In this document: in pieces, positions 44,504 through 53,847 of the stretch
Layout: each line of letters opens with the position of its first letter
How positions within the stretch are numbered: the stretch's first letter is position 1
Assembly (NCBI RefSeq): GCF_900188315.1
Contig: NZ_LT897781.1
Location: 2,976,001 to 3,040,000, forward strand
Direction of reading: 5' to 3'
Origin: Marinobacter sp. es.042
Lineage (GTDB): Bacteria; Pseudomonadota; Gammaproteobacteria; Pseudomonadales; Oleiphilaceae
DNA: 64,000 nt
Notes under the pieces: generated by a model
The model's input: the letters and a program-made list of their open reading frames with translations, nothing else
Database searches by the model: none
What the model was told of the DNA's origin: nothing
Position numbers and translations under genes: made by a program

Positions 44504-45538
44504 ATGGAACAGTACCTTTCACCCGGACTTGTTATCAGTCTGATCGTAGTCGCCATTGGCATTTTCATCATTGCCAAGGGTCTGGTCATCGTGCGTCAGT
44601 CGGAAGTCATGGTGATTGAGCGCCTGGGGTCGTTCAACCGGATCCTCGAAAGCGGTGTGAACATCATTATTCCCTTCATCGAGCGCCCACGGCCGATCAC
44701 CATGATCCGCTACGTACGCATGGGCGAGGATTATCATCCGGTGATGAGCGATGAGACCCGCATCGACCGTCGGGAAACGGTCATGGACTTTCCGGGACAA
44801 CCCGTGGTGACCACCGATAACGTGACGGTGAAGATCAACGGCGCTCTCTATTACCAGATCATCGACCCGCGGCGTGCCGTGTACGAAGTGGCCAACATGA
44901 GCCAGGCGGTGGAAGTGCTGGCCAAGACCACCCTGCGCTCGGTGGTCGGCAAGATGGAACTGGACAAGCTGTTTGAATCCCGCAGCGAGGTGAATAACGC
45001 CATCCAGGCCGAGATGGAAGAGGCCGCTTCCAAGTGGGGTGTAAAACTCACCCGGGTGGAGGTTCAGGACATAAGCATGCCGGAAGAAGTGGAAGAAGCC
45101 ATGCGATTGCAAATGGCTGCGGAGCGGAAACGCCGGGCCACGGTCACCGAAGCCGAGGGTGAAAAGTCAGCAGCCATCGCCATGGCCCAGGGCCAGCGGG
45201 AGTCCGCAATCCTCAACGCCCAGGGCGACAAGGAATCGGCCATTCTCCGGGCGCAGGGCGAACAGGAGTCCATCCGTCTGGTACTCAGCGCCATGGGCGA
45301 TTCCGAGGAAAACAAGCAGACCGTCATTGGTTACCTGCTGGGCCAGAGCTATATCAAGGTTCTGCCGAACATGGCGAAAGAAGGTGAGCGGGTGTTTGTG
45401 CCCTACGAATCCTCGGCCCTTCTGGGCTCTATGGGCATGTTCCGTGAACTGGCCGGCAGCCCGGAAGACACCGTTCGCCAGCATTTGCAGCGCGATGGTC
45501 TGCGTGGCGGGCTGGTCGGCTCAGCCGGCAACAGCTGA
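44504..45538 (+). CDS. SPFH/Band 7 stomatin-like protein (QmcA type)
   Basis: The 344-residue protein has one N-terminal membrane helix (about 8-28). The Band 7 domain (IVRQSEVMVIERLGSFNRIL, TDNVTVKINGALYYQIIDPR) follows, then a long helical region with repeated QGxxES units (AQGQRESAILNAQGDKESAI) forming a coiled coil. It oligomerises at the inner membrane and works with the NfeD protein encoded just upstream. The length and motif set match QmcA/slipin proteins. Confidence 0.92.
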   Translation: MEQYLSPGLVISLIVVAIGIFIIAKGLVIVRQSEVMVIERLGSFNRILESGVNIIIPFIERPRPITMIRYVRMGEDYHPVMSDETRIDRRETVMDFPGQPVVTTDNVTVKINGALYYQIIDPRRAVYEVANMSQAVEVLAKTTLRSVVGKMELDKLFESRSEVNNAIQAEMEEAASKWGVKLTRVEVQDISMPEEVEEAMRLQMAAERKRRATVTEAEGEKSAAIAMAQGQRESAILNAQGDKESAILRAQGEQESIRLVLSAMGDSEENKQTVIGYLLGQSYIKVLPNMAKEGERVFVPYESSALLGSMGMFRELAGSPEDTVRQHLQRDGLRGGLVGSAGNS

Positions 45539-45552
45539 AGCCTGAGGGCCTC

Positions 45553-46146
45553 TCAACCCAGCAGATTGTCCAGGGGTTGCTCGTAACTGGGGGCAAACAC
45601 CTTCAGGAAATAAGCAACCTCTGGCAACCCGTCCTCGTCTAACCGCTTGCGGATCTGTCCGGCGGCGGGCTCGAATTCCTTGTTGCCGGCGCGGATCTCC
45701 GCCTGGCACTTCAGCCACGCTGACAACCTGTCGGCGGCCTTGATCAGTTCCTTGTCTTCTGCCGGTAGCTGCGATTCCCGAACGTAGGGTGAAAAATCCT
45801 CCCGCAGATCCTCCGGCAGCAGTGCCAACAATTCGGCCTCCGCCTTGTGTTCAATATCCCCGAAGGCCTCTCGCATTACCTTGGAATGGTATTTCACCGG
45901 TGTCGGCATATCGCCGGTGATCACCTCCGTTGCGTCATGGTAAAGCGCTGCTGCGGCAATACGATCGGCGTTCACACGCCCGCCAAAATGCCGGTTGCGG
46001 ATGATGGCAAGCGCATGAGCCAGGGTCGCCACCTCCCAGGAATGGGTGGCCACGTTTTCCTCAATGGCATTACGCATCAGCCCCCAGCGCTTGATCCAGC
46101 GCAGGCGGGAGACATAAGCAAAAAAATGGCTGACACCGTTACCCAT
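45553..46146 (-). CDS. yfbR: 5'-deoxynucleotidase (HD domain)
   Basis: The 197-residue protein matches E. coli YfbR: SHFFAYVSRLRWIKRWGLMR, NVATHSWEVA (His35), ALYHDATEVITGDMPTPVKY (HD at 70-71) and the later Asp in IKAADRLSAW. It removes the 5' phosphate from deoxynucleoside monophosphates in the cytoplasm. The ATG at 46146 is used; a GTG lies directly before it. It is convergent with the SPFH gene, 14 bases between stops. Confidence 0.93.
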   Translation of the reverse strand: MGNGVSHFFAYVSRLRWIKRWGLMRNAIEENVATHSWEVATLAHALAIIRNRHFGGRVNADRIAAAALYHDATEVITGDMPTPVKYHSKVMREAFGDIEHKAEAELLALLPEDLREDFSPYVRESQLPAEDKELIKAADRLSAWLKCQAEIRAGNKEFEPAAGQIRKRLDEDGLPEVAYFLKVFAPSYEQPLDNLLG

Positions 46147-46253
46147 CACTTACAGATCCATTTTGCATAAGTTAATAATTTTTTGCTTCAGGTGCACAAA
46201 ATCCCCGTGCTATTCTGAATGCGTATTCAATTGTTACACACCCGGGGAGCACC

Positions 46254-47078
46254 GTGCTCACAAAGGCACCGATTCGGACACTACTGGCCATGTTTTCTGC
46301 CGCAATTTTGCTGGCAGCGGCGCCGGTTTCTGCAAACGAAACGGAAATCACCGTGGGCGTTTACCACTTCCCGCCCATTGCCAGTGTTGACGACAACGGG
46401 GAAGCCACCGGCCTACTCGGAGACCTGCTGCACGAACTTGAGCAAGCCAACCCAACGGTGTCCTTCCGCGTCTTTTATACCTCGCCCAAGCGTCGCTATC
46501 TGGATTTCGAGGCCGGCCTGTACGACGTCATCTTCTTTGAAAGCCCCGGCTGGGGCTGGACTGAGAAAAACGTCGACATCTCCCGACCGATCCTGGCAGA
46601 TGAAGAGCTGTATGTCGCTCTCAAAAAACCAGGCCGTGACGACTCGTTCTTTGAGGATCTGGAACAGCGATCGATTGTCGCTATTTCAGGCTATCACTAT
46701 GGTTTTAGCGATTACGAAACCGATAATTCCGTGCTCGAACAGAAATTCAACATCGAGTTCTCCGACAGCCACAGCCGCAACATAAACCTGATCAAGGCGG
46801 ACCGGCCGTCGGTTGCTGAAGTCGCCATTGTCAGCTATTCCTACCTCCAGCGGCACTTGGCCGGGCATCCTGAAGACTGGGACAAATTGCTGGTCTCAAG
46901 TGAGCCGGACCAGCGCTACCAGCTCAGCATCATCGCCCGCAAAGACGGCGCTGCGAACGCCGACGAGATGCTGCGGCTTCTGGCGCCACTGGTCGATAAC
47001 GGTCGCTACCGGCAACTCGTGGAAAACTGGGGACTCCAGTTGCCAGCCGGTTTTCTGACCGGTTTCGAGGCCCCCTGA
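46254..47078 (+). CDS. Periplasmic solute-binding protein, family 3
   Basis: The 274-residue protein has a signal peptide (residues 1-27, ending VSA) and the PBPb fold of amino-acid-type binding proteins (ITVGVYHFPPIASVDDNGEA, TGLLGDLLHELEQA). There is no transporter permease or ATPase gene beside it, so it may be a stand-alone sensor or receptor rather than an ABC component. Start is a GTG with GGGGAG upstream. Its stop is two bases from that of the convergent DUF748 gene. Confidence 0.83.
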   Translation: MLTKAPIRTLLAMFSAAILLAAAPVSANETEITVGVYHFPPIASVDDNGEATGLLGDLLHELEQANPTVSFRVFYTSPKRRYLDFEAGLYDVIFFESPGWGWTEKNVDISRPILADEELYVALKKPGRDDSFFEDLEQRSIVAISGYHYGFSDYETDNSVLEQKFNIEFSDSHSRNINLIKADRPSVAEVAIVSYSYLQRHLAGHPEDWDKLLVSSEPDQRYQLSIIARKDGAANADEMLRLLAPLVDNGRYRQLVENWGLQLPAGFLTGFEAP

Positions 47079-47080
47079 GT

Positions 47081-49900
47081 TCAACGAACGTCCAGGTTGA
47101 AGGCGACGATAACGTTTCCTTCACTGCCCACGCCCGCATTGCGGGCCGGATCCAGCAGGAACAACTGGTCAGCCGGAACACCATGAGTTTGCAGCAGGAC
47201 ATTGCGCAGGGTCACGCCTCTGGAGGATGCCAGATTGCTCAATGCCTCCGGTTCAAGTGAACGCTCACCGGCAAGATACGCCTCCCGGGCAGCTTGCCAT
47301 TCCTCCTCAGACACATCACGCTGACCACCCGCTGTCAGGTCTTCCCGAAGCAGGGCAAGACCGTCCGCCTCCGGTTGAACATTACCTCGAATATTCAGCA
47401 GCAAATCCGGCCGTTCCAGTAGCGCGTCTGCCAGCGCCGCCAGCTTCTCGGCCTCGCCCTCGGCCAACTGGATACTGCCCGGGAAAAAGCTCACCTTTCC
47501 AAGCTCTTCGCCGCTCAAGCCGGCCAGTTCGGCGATCGAGCCGAGCATACTGAAGGGTGACGTCGCCGCCTTCGCCAGAAGGTTCACGAATGCCCGCATA
47601 ACGACCTTGCCGACGCTGAAGTTCGGGTCAGACAGGTCGCCGCTGATGGGCAGGTCGACCTCGATCATCCCCCTACTGTCCCGCAGTAGCGCAAGCCCTA
47701 ATTTAACTGGCGCATTAACGGCCTGATCACTGGCGATGGCCGAACCCAGCTCGAGACGATCCATCACCACCAGATTGGACGCATTGATCCTGGATCCGGC
47801 AATTTCATAATCAAGATTCAGGTTCAACTTGCCACTGTCCACGCCATAACCCAGGTAACGACCAAAGTAAGGCGAAAGCGCAGGCAGGGACAGTTCCTGC
47901 ATATTCAGCTTCAGATCGCTGACATCCTCGGTACCAAGGGTGCCAATGGTGCCGTCAAAATCCAGATCCGCCACGCCGCCGACCCGGCCCCGGATAGAGA
48001 CCTTGCCCTGTTGTGGGGAAATGTTGCTGAGGCCTGTCACACTACCGTTCAGCTCATCAAACGAGGTGGTAAACACCGGTTCCAATGTGCGGTCGGTATA
48101 CGCCAGCTCGCCATTTTCCAACATCAGCTGGCCAATACGGAAAATGAAACCCGGCTCGGAACCCTCCCCCTGCTGAGCATCTGCGGTCGCCTCCTGCTGA
48201 CCACCGGTCGCTGGCGCTTTGGCGATCCGCTCCACGTTGTGGATATTGTCGGTATTGCGGACAACGTTAATGACCGGCCGGGCCAGGGTCACGGTTCCTA
48301 TTTCCAGGCGTGCCGGATACACGTTGTATTCAATAGGTGCCAGGCGCAGGGTTTGCCAGGAGACCAGCGAACCGGAACTGTCGGGCAGCTTCAGATCCAG
48401 ACCGGCCACTTCCGCGGTGCCGCTGAAGGTGCCTGTGAGCGGCTCCTGCTGCCCATCCAGATCAAGGTTGCCGTCAACGCCCAGCGTGCCGCTGGTAATG
48501 GCAAGGTTGGCGCCTTCCTGAACGTAGGGCTCAAAGGCGGCCAGAGCGATGCCGTTTCCGGAGATGGCGGCTTCCAGGGTAAACGGTGCGGGTGTCACCT
48601 GGCCGTTTAGTGACAGTTGGCCGCCACTGGCCAGGCTTCCGGTTATCTCGTAAGACACCGGTTCTTCAAGTTGATGGCTCAGTTGCCCGATGGATACGGA
48701 AAGCTGCTCTACGGCAATTTCAGTCGCCGTCGCCGGCTGACTGTCCTGCCAGAGAACGCGCCCGCCGGAGAGCGCGACGCCCGCCACTGTCCAGCGGAAT
48801 GGCTGGCCATCGGTGGACGCTTCGCCGCTGCTCTCCGTCTCACCTTTGCTGGTGGCCAGCGGTGCCAACCAGTCAATCTCTCCGTTTGCGCTCCTGGCCA
48901 CGGCCACATCGAGCTTGTCCAGAGAGACCTGGCCGATACGGATTTCCCGACCATTCAAGTCGAACCCGACAGCATCCACAGACAGCTCAGCGTTGGTCAA
49001 TCTCGCCTGCTCACTCTGTTCATCCAGAGCAACGGCCAGATTCTCGAGTTGCAGCTGACCATTGGTCGTCTCCAGGAAAAAGCCGTCGCCGGCCTGGATT
49101 TCATAGTCGGAACTCAGGGTGACGCTGCCACCACGCAGGTCATAGGGAAAGAAAGGAGCCAGGAAATGAGCCAGGGTTTCATAGCCCACCGATGACACCT
49201 TGAGCGTGCCGTTCGAGTAGAACGGGGCGACGCTCAGATCACCCTGCCACTCGATGCTCTGACTGCCCAGCGCCGCCAGCAGGGAGTAATCGCTGTCCTG
49301 CCCCTCGCGACGCCAGGTGGCCAGGTCACTCAAGGTAAGATCCATCGGGGTAATCCGGAACTCAGCCATGGCTGCCTGGGTAAAATCCCGGAACAACATT
49401 TCGCCGCCGTTGAGTTCAATTTTCCCGAAGTACAGCCGGGGCGCCGCCACCGCGTCATCCGATTGCGACGCTTCAGGCTCCGGCTCTGCAGGTCCCGGGT
49501 TGGCCGCCTGCCAGTCTCGGGCAAAGTTGACGCTGTAGTCCTCCAGCAGATCCACCCGAACATAGGGCTCATCCAGCTGGATGGCTTCAAACCCGGCAAT
49601 ACCCCGAACCAGCTGGAAAAAGTTCATGTCTAACATGAGCCGGTCAAAGGCAACCACCTGCTCACCCTGGGGATCGTTGGCCGACAGACCCAACGCCTCG
49701 ACTCGAAGGGTAAACGGGTTGGTTCGGATATCAGTGATTTCTGCCTGCCAGCCCATACGCTGGTCCAGTTGCTCGGGTACCAGACGCTCCAGCCACCAGG
49801 GAAGTAGCAGGAAACCGGCCAGGGCATAGAGGATGAAAAGCGCCAGGAATCCGATCAACAGATTCCTGGGCATATGACTGCGTTTACGGCTCTGGGCCAC
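47081..49900 (-). CDS. DUF748 (AsmA-related) large membrane-anchored protein
   Basis: The product is about 939 residues. It has one N-terminal membrane helix (about 14-34), after which AEITDIRTNPFTLRVEALGL begins a long repetitive beta-rich region typical of AsmA/DUF748 proteins. These form hydrophobic grooves across the periplasm and are linked to lipid transport between membranes. The end (LNIRGNVQPEADGLALLRED) resembles an OmpA-like fragment. GTG at 49900 is preferred because AAGGAG lies six bases upstream; the ATG at 49906 abuts it. Confidence 0.85.
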   Translation of the reverse strand: MAQSRKRSHMPRNLLIGFLALFILYALAGFLLLPWWLERLVPEQLDQRMGWQAEITDIRTNPFTLRVEALGLSANDPQGEQVVAFDRLMLDMNFFQLVRGIAGFEAIQLDEPYVRVDLLEDYSVNFARDWQAANPGPAEPEPEASQSDDAVAAPRLYFGKIELNGGEMLFRDFTQAAMAEFRITPMDLTLSDLATWRREGQDSDYSLLAALGSQSIEWQGDLSVAPFYSNGTLKVSSVGYETLAHFLAPFFPYDLRGGSVTLSSDYEIQAGDGFFLETTNGQLQLENLAVALDEQSEQARLTNAELSVDAVGFDLNGREIRIGQVSLDKLDVAVARSANGEIDWLAPLATSKGETESSGEASTDGQPFRWTVAGVALSGGRVLWQDSQPATATEIAVEQLSVSIGQLSHQLEEPVSYEITGSLASGGQLSLNGQVTPAPFTLEAAISGNGIALAAFEPYVQEGANLAITSGTLGVDGNLDLDGQQEPLTGTFSGTAEVAGLDLKLPDSSGSLVSWQTLRLAPIEYNVYPARLEIGTVTLARPVINVVRNTDNIHNVERIAKAPATGGQQEATADAQQGEGSEPGFIFRIGQLMLENGELAYTDRTLEPVFTTSFDELNGSVTGLSNISPQQGKVSIRGRVGGVADLDFDGTIGTLGTEDVSDLKLNMQELSLPALSPYFGRYLGYGVDSGKLNLNLDYEIAGSRINASNLVVMDRLELGSAIASDQAVNAPVKLGLALLRDSRGMIEVDLPISGDLSDPNFSVGKVVMRAFVNLLAKAATSPFSMLGSIAELAGLSGEELGKVSFFPGSIQLAEGEAEKLAALADALLERPDLLLNIRGNVQPEADGLALLREDLTAGGQRDVSEEEWQAAREAYLAGERSLEPEALSNLASSRGVTLRNVLLQTHGVPADQLFLLDPARNAGVGSEGNVIVAFNLDVR

Positions 49901-49985
49901 GGACATCTCCTTCTAAACGGCGGATTCCCGGGGCAATATTGCCCACCTTCCTGTTCACAAGGATAGTCGGCCCATAAGCGGTTTG

Positions 49986-51272
49986 TCAGCTGTGACGGTT
50001 ATGACCCGGCATCACTAATTCCGGATCGGCGGCCATGTTTACAAATTCGCCGATCTCATTGAGGTCTCTGGGTACCATGGCAGCTCGCACCAGCTTACGG
50101 GTCGAATTGCCGGTTTTCGGATAGGCCGCCTGGCCGGCGCGCCAGGTAACCGGCATCGCAGGCGTGCCGATACGCTGATCAATCTGCCGCAACCGCTTGT
50201 ACATGAAGGCATGCTGGCTATCTTCATGATCTGGCACCAGGGCAAAGAAGGCGCTGGCCGAGTATCGGGCGAGAAACACCTGATCCGACATCTGATCACG
50301 CAATGCCTCGCTGATTTCCCTGACGACCGCATTCAACGATTCATCACCCATTCCGGTGGCCAGTTCACGGAAGTTGGCGATGTCGAGGTAAATCAGGGCA
50401 AAGGGGTTGCCGCGGTCGTTGTCCCGGGCAAGGATATCCAGCAGGCGTTGTTCCAGCGCTGACCGGTTGGGCAGGCCGGTAACGGCATCAGTAAAGGCAA
50501 GCTCTGCCACCCGTTTGTTTTCTTCCGCCTTGAATTCCTCAAGTGCCCGCTGATGTTTTACATCGAGGACGGTCACCACCAGGGCAACGGCCAGCATCGC
50601 AATGCAGAAGACGGCGAGGGGTATTCCCATCCAGTTCCCCCGCAGGCCGTTGTCAGCTGCAGGCACGGCGCCCTCCGGAAAGGTCATCGCCATCATGCCC
50701 GTGTAATGCATTCCACAGATTGCGGCGGCCATCACCAGGGCGGCCACAAACTGGACCGCCAGGGTGCCGGATCCGTCCATGTCCTGCAGTTTCCGGCAGA
50801 GGGCAAGCGCAGCTCCTGAAGCAACAACGGCAATCGCGATCGAAATCAGCAAAAATACGGTGTTAAACGTCGGCGGCGCCGACATGCGCATGGCATACAT
50901 ACCCAGGTAATGCATCACTACGATACCGCTGGCCATGGACAGGGTCGCACTGACGAACAAAGGGGCTCCCAATTGTTTGCGCCCGATGATGTGGAGAGCC
51001 ACACCGGAAGCAAGTACTGCTGCGAGCCAGGAAACCAGCGTCATGATCACATCAAACGACATGGGAACACCCATCGGCATAGCCCGCATTCCGACGAAAT
51101 GCATCGTCCAGACTCCGGTGCCCATCAGCAGGGCGCCGGATATTAGCCATATCCGACGTTCGCCAGGCTCCGCATTAACGAGTCTGGCGCCAAAAAACAG
51201 AGCCGCATAAGCTGCCAATACAGCAACCAGAAAGGAGGCGACAACAAGGGGCAGATCATATTCGGACATCAT
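49986..51272 (-). CDS. MHYT sensor protein with degenerate GGDEF domain
   Basis: The 428-residue protein has seven membrane helices carrying three MHYT-type motifs: TMHFVGMRAMPM, VMHYLGMYAMRM and GMHYTGMMAMTF. They are proposed to bind copper and sense oxygen, CO or NO. The C-terminal GGDEF domain reads YSASAFFALVPD where an active enzyme has GGDEF, and the RxxD inhibitory site is missing. Synthesis of c-di-GMP is therefore unlikely. No EAL domain follows. Start ATG 51272 (MMSEYDLPLV) removes a non-family N-terminal extension. Confidence 0.88.
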   Translation of the reverse strand: MMSEYDLPLVVASFLVAVLAAYAALFFGARLVNAEPGERRIWLISGALLMGTGVWTMHFVGMRAMPMGVPMSFDVIMTLVSWLAAVLASGVALHIIGRKQLGAPLFVSATLSMASGIVVMHYLGMYAMRMSAPPTFNTVFLLISIAIAVVASGAALALCRKLQDMDGSGTLAVQFVAALVMAAAICGMHYTGMMAMTFPEGAVPAADNGLRGNWMGIPLAVFCIAMLAVALVVTVLDVKHQRALEEFKAEENKRVAELAFTDAVTGLPNRSALEQRLLDILARDNDRGNPFALIYLDIANFRELATGMGDESLNAVVREISEALRDQMSDQVFLARYSASAFFALVPDHEDSQHAFMYKRLRQIDQRIGTPAMPVTWRAGQAAYPKTGNSTRKLVRAAMVPRDLNEIGEFVNMAADPELVMPGHNRHS

Positions 51273-51506
51273 TTGTGCAAACCTTTGTTTTGAGTGTGCG
51301 GGCGGGCCAGCCAGGAAGTTTGCCCAAACCAGACCCACAACAGCGTCGAAGGAGATACGGGCCAGCTGTGATCCGGGTCTCATTTAATTGTTGGGTTTAT
51401 GTAACGGTTTCAGACATAAGCAGCGCTGACAGTGAACCCTGAACCCGATATGCTTCTGGCTCGTATTTCTCCCGGGTCGTTTTACGAGCAGGCAAGAGGG
51501 CAAGTT

Positions 51507-52142
51507 ATGGACATCGGCGATATGCGTCGTGATTTCGAGAGCGAGGGGCTGGATCGCGATGCACTGGACAACAATCCGGTGCAGCAGTTCCAGAACTGGT
51601 TTGAGGATGCCCGGGAAGCGGGCATTCTGGAACCCAACGCCATGTCGCTGGCGACCACGGGGCAGGACGGCATGCCAGACCTCCGCACGGTATTGCTGAA
51701 GTACTTCGACGACCATGGCTTTGTGTTCTACACCAACTACGGCAGTCGCAAAGCGAACGAGATGGATGAAAATCCGCAGGCGGCGCTTTTGTTCCCCTGG
51801 ATCGGACTGAACCGACAGGTAAGGATCCAGGGTGCCGTTGAGAAAGTCAGCAAGGCCGAATCCCTGCGCTACTTCGCATCGCGCCCCAGGGGCAGCCAGA
51901 TCGGCGCCTGGGTTTCCGAACAGAGCAAGGCCATTACGTCCAGGGGCCTACTCGAACAGAAGGTTGCCGAAATCAAGCGGAAATTCAGCGAGGGCGAAGT
52001 GCCTCTTCCCAGCTTCTGGGGCGGCTATCGCATCGTGCCGGAGCGTATCGAATTCTGGCAGGGCAGGCCCAGCCGGCTTCACGACCGTTTTGAATATGTG
52101 AGGGAAGGCGATGGCTGGCTCATCCAGCGACTTCAACCCTGA
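51507..52142 (+). CDS. pdxH: Pyridoxine/pyridoxamine 5'-phosphate oxidase
   Basis: The 211-residue FMN enzyme begins MDIGDMRRDFESEGLDRDAL and carries the PdxH motifs AMSLATTGQDGMPDLRTVLL, YGSRKANEMDENPQAALLFP and the C-terminal RPSRLHDRFEY, which closes the active site. It makes pyridoxal phosphate. The ATG at 51507 is used, with GAGGG upstream; an upstream frame extension of 25 residues is not typical. It overlaps the phosphopantetheinyl transferase gene by 32 bases. Confidence 0.94.
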   Translation: MDIGDMRRDFESEGLDRDALDNNPVQQFQNWFEDAREAGILEPNAMSLATTGQDGMPDLRTVLLKYFDDHGFVFYTNYGSRKANEMDENPQAALLFPWIGLNRQVRIQGAVEKVSKAESLRYFASRPRGSQIGAWVSEQSKAITSRGLLEQKVAEIKRKFSEGEVPLPSFWGGYRIVPERIEFWQGRPSRLHDRFEYVREGDGWLIQRLQP

Positions 52143-52869
52143 ATCCCGACCGTCGGTCTGGCTGTGTCACCAGACCGACGGGCCTGAAATTGCGCACCCG
52201 CACTGGCTGACTGACTACGAACGCCAGACAGCGAGCAAGTTCAGCGGTCCCCGGGAACGAGAATACCTTTCCAGCCGCTGGCTGATTCGTCAGGCCATCG
52301 GCAAGTCAGCGCAGGTGGCACCGGACCTCTGCTGCCCGGTATCCGGGCGCCCCAACGCGTCCGGCACGCCTGAGGGCTGGCGACTGTCCCTCAGCCACAG
52401 CCAGGGCCTGTCTGCCTGCGCCACTCGATCAGGCTCGCCCATTGGACTGGATCTCGAACCCTGCCAGCGCCATGCCCAATGGCAGAAAGTGGTAAAACGC
52501 TGGTTCTCCCCTCTCGAGCAGGAGTGGCTGTTCCGCGAAGACGACTCCGACAACTTCCTCAAGGTCTGGACCCTGAAGGAAGCATGGCTGAAAGCCACGG
52601 GCAGAGGCATTGCCGGCAACCTGCAAACGCTTGAGGTGCAGAAGAATTTCGAGATCTACGGCGACCAGCCCGAGCAGGACTGGCAGGCGGCCTGTTGCTA
52701 TATTGAAGGCTATTTGTTGACCGTGGTGTACCGTGGAAGCCGACCCCTATGGCCGGAAATCACCTTACTTGAGCCGCCGCCACGGGACTTCGCCCTGGTG
52801 GATGCCGAGCCGATGGAGGCCTACTGGGAGCCACTGTTCCAACGCACGATTCGTCGAAAAAGCCCGTAA
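52111..52869 (+). CDS. 4'-phosphopantetheinyl transferase (Sfp type)
   Basis: The 252-residue protein has the Sfp-type signatures LSLSHSQGLSACATRSGSPI then GLDLEP, and the Mg2+-binding helix FLKVWTLKEAWLKATGRGI. It transfers the 4'-phosphopantetheine arm of CoA to carrier proteins. No polyketide or peptide synthetase gene is in the window, so it may serve fatty acid synthesis ACP or a remote cluster. It begins inside the pdxH 3' end (32-base overlap), suggesting co-expression. Confidence 0.9.
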   Translation: MAGSSSDFNPESRPSVWLCHQTDGPEIAHPHWLTDYERQTASKFSGPREREYLSSRWLIRQAIGKSAQVAPDLCCPVSGRPNASGTPEGWRLSLSHSQGLSACATRSGSPIGLDLEPCQRHAQWQKVVKRWFSPLEQEWLFREDDSDNFLKVWTLKEAWLKATGRGIAGNLQTLEVQKNFEIYGDQPEQDWQAACCYIEGYLLTVVYRGSRPLWPEITLLEPPPRDFALVDAEPMEAYWEPLFQRTIRRKSP

Positions 52870-52902
52870 CCCGAACCAGACACAAGTGACACAGGCTATT
52901 GT

Positions 52903-53484
52903 ATGGAGAACGCTGAACGCTGCCCCTGGTGTGGTGAAGATCCGCTTTACGTGCACTATCACGACACCGTCTGGGGCCGCCCGGAGTACGACGATCTTGC
53001 CCTTTTCGAAAAACTCTGCCTGGACGGCCAACAGGCCGGCCTGAGCTGGATCACCATCTTGCGAAAACAGCACAATTACCGAGCCGCTTACGACGACTTC
53101 AATCCGGAAAGGATCGTCCGTTACGATGAAGCGAAGGTCGAGGAACTGCTGTCCGACCCGGGCATCATCCGCAACCGGCTCAAGGTCAGGTCGATCATCA
53201 AGAATGCGCAGGGCTATCTGGATCTGCGGGAACAAGGTATCGGTTTCAGTGATTTTCTCTGGTCTTTTGTTGGCGATAAACCAATCCAGAATCATTGGCG
53301 CGCCTTCTCCGAAGTACCGACCACAACCGCAGAATCCGAGGCCATGTCCAAAGCTCTGAAGCGGTCCGGTTTTACCTTTGTCGGCCCAACCATTGTGTAC
53401 GCCTTCATGCAGGCGACCGGCATGGTGAATGATCATCTGGTTCAGTGCCCACAACACCGGGAATGCTATTTACTAAGCCAATGA
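52903..53484 (+). CDS. tag: DNA-3-methyladenine glycosylase I
   Basis: The 193-residue protein matches E. coli Tag closely: RCPWCGEDPLYVHYHDTVWG, DGQQAGLSWITILRKQHNYR and RSGFTFVGPTIVYAFMQATG. The zinc-binding set Cys7, His20, His178 and Cys182 is present. It excises 3-methyladenine from DNA in base excision repair. It lies 33 bases after the phosphopantetheinyl transferase gene and is probably in the same transcript as pdxH. Confidence 0.95.
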   Translation: MENAERCPWCGEDPLYVHYHDTVWGRPEYDDLALFEKLCLDGQQAGLSWITILRKQHNYRAAYDDFNPERIVRYDEAKVEELLSDPGIIRNRLKVRSIIKNAQGYLDLREQGIGFSDFLWSFVGDKPIQNHWRAFSEVPTTTAESEAMSKALKRSGFTFVGPTIVYAFMQATGMVNDHLVQCPQHRECYLLSQ

Positions 53485-53541
53485 TCTCAATAGGCTGGGG
53501 GGTCGTAAGTTCTGGAGTGTTTGAAACCGCGGAGCTTTACT

Positions 53542-53847
53542 GTGCGAATCACTCTTGACCAACTCAGAAGCCTGCAGAGTCCGGTTATCGACCTGCTTGA
53601 GATCCTCTCGCTTGAGGGCCAGCACTACATGGCCCGCCTGAGTATGGACAACCAGACCCTGCTCCTCTCGGAGAAAAACGGTACCACCAGCCTGTTCCGC
53701 GGCGCCTGGCAGATCCAGGACACCCTGGCGTCGTTCGACATTCGGGAGACGCAGGTAGTTCACCCCTCCGCTTACCACGAAATGGTGGGAATGGAACCGA
53801 CCGACGTTGAACCGATGCGAATCCGGGTGCAGAGGCAGAAACCGTGA
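53542..53847 (+). CDS. DUF6482 family small protein
   Basis: The 101-residue protein has the pattern of the DUF6482 family: a start of the type xRITLDQLRSLQSP, then EILSLEGQHYMARLSMDNQT and the C-terminal VHPSAYHEMVGME. The function is unknown. The GTG at 53542 is preferred, with GGAG seven bases upstream; the longer frame from a TTG at 53521 overlaps the ribosome site. Its stop overlaps the GTG of the DUF3429 gene by four bases, so the two are coupled. Confidence 0.8.
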   Translation: MRITLDQLRSLQSPVIDLLEILSLEGQHYMARLSMDNQTLLLSEKNGTTSLFRGAWQIQDTLASFDIRETQVVHPSAYHEMVGMEPTDVEPMRIRVQRQKP

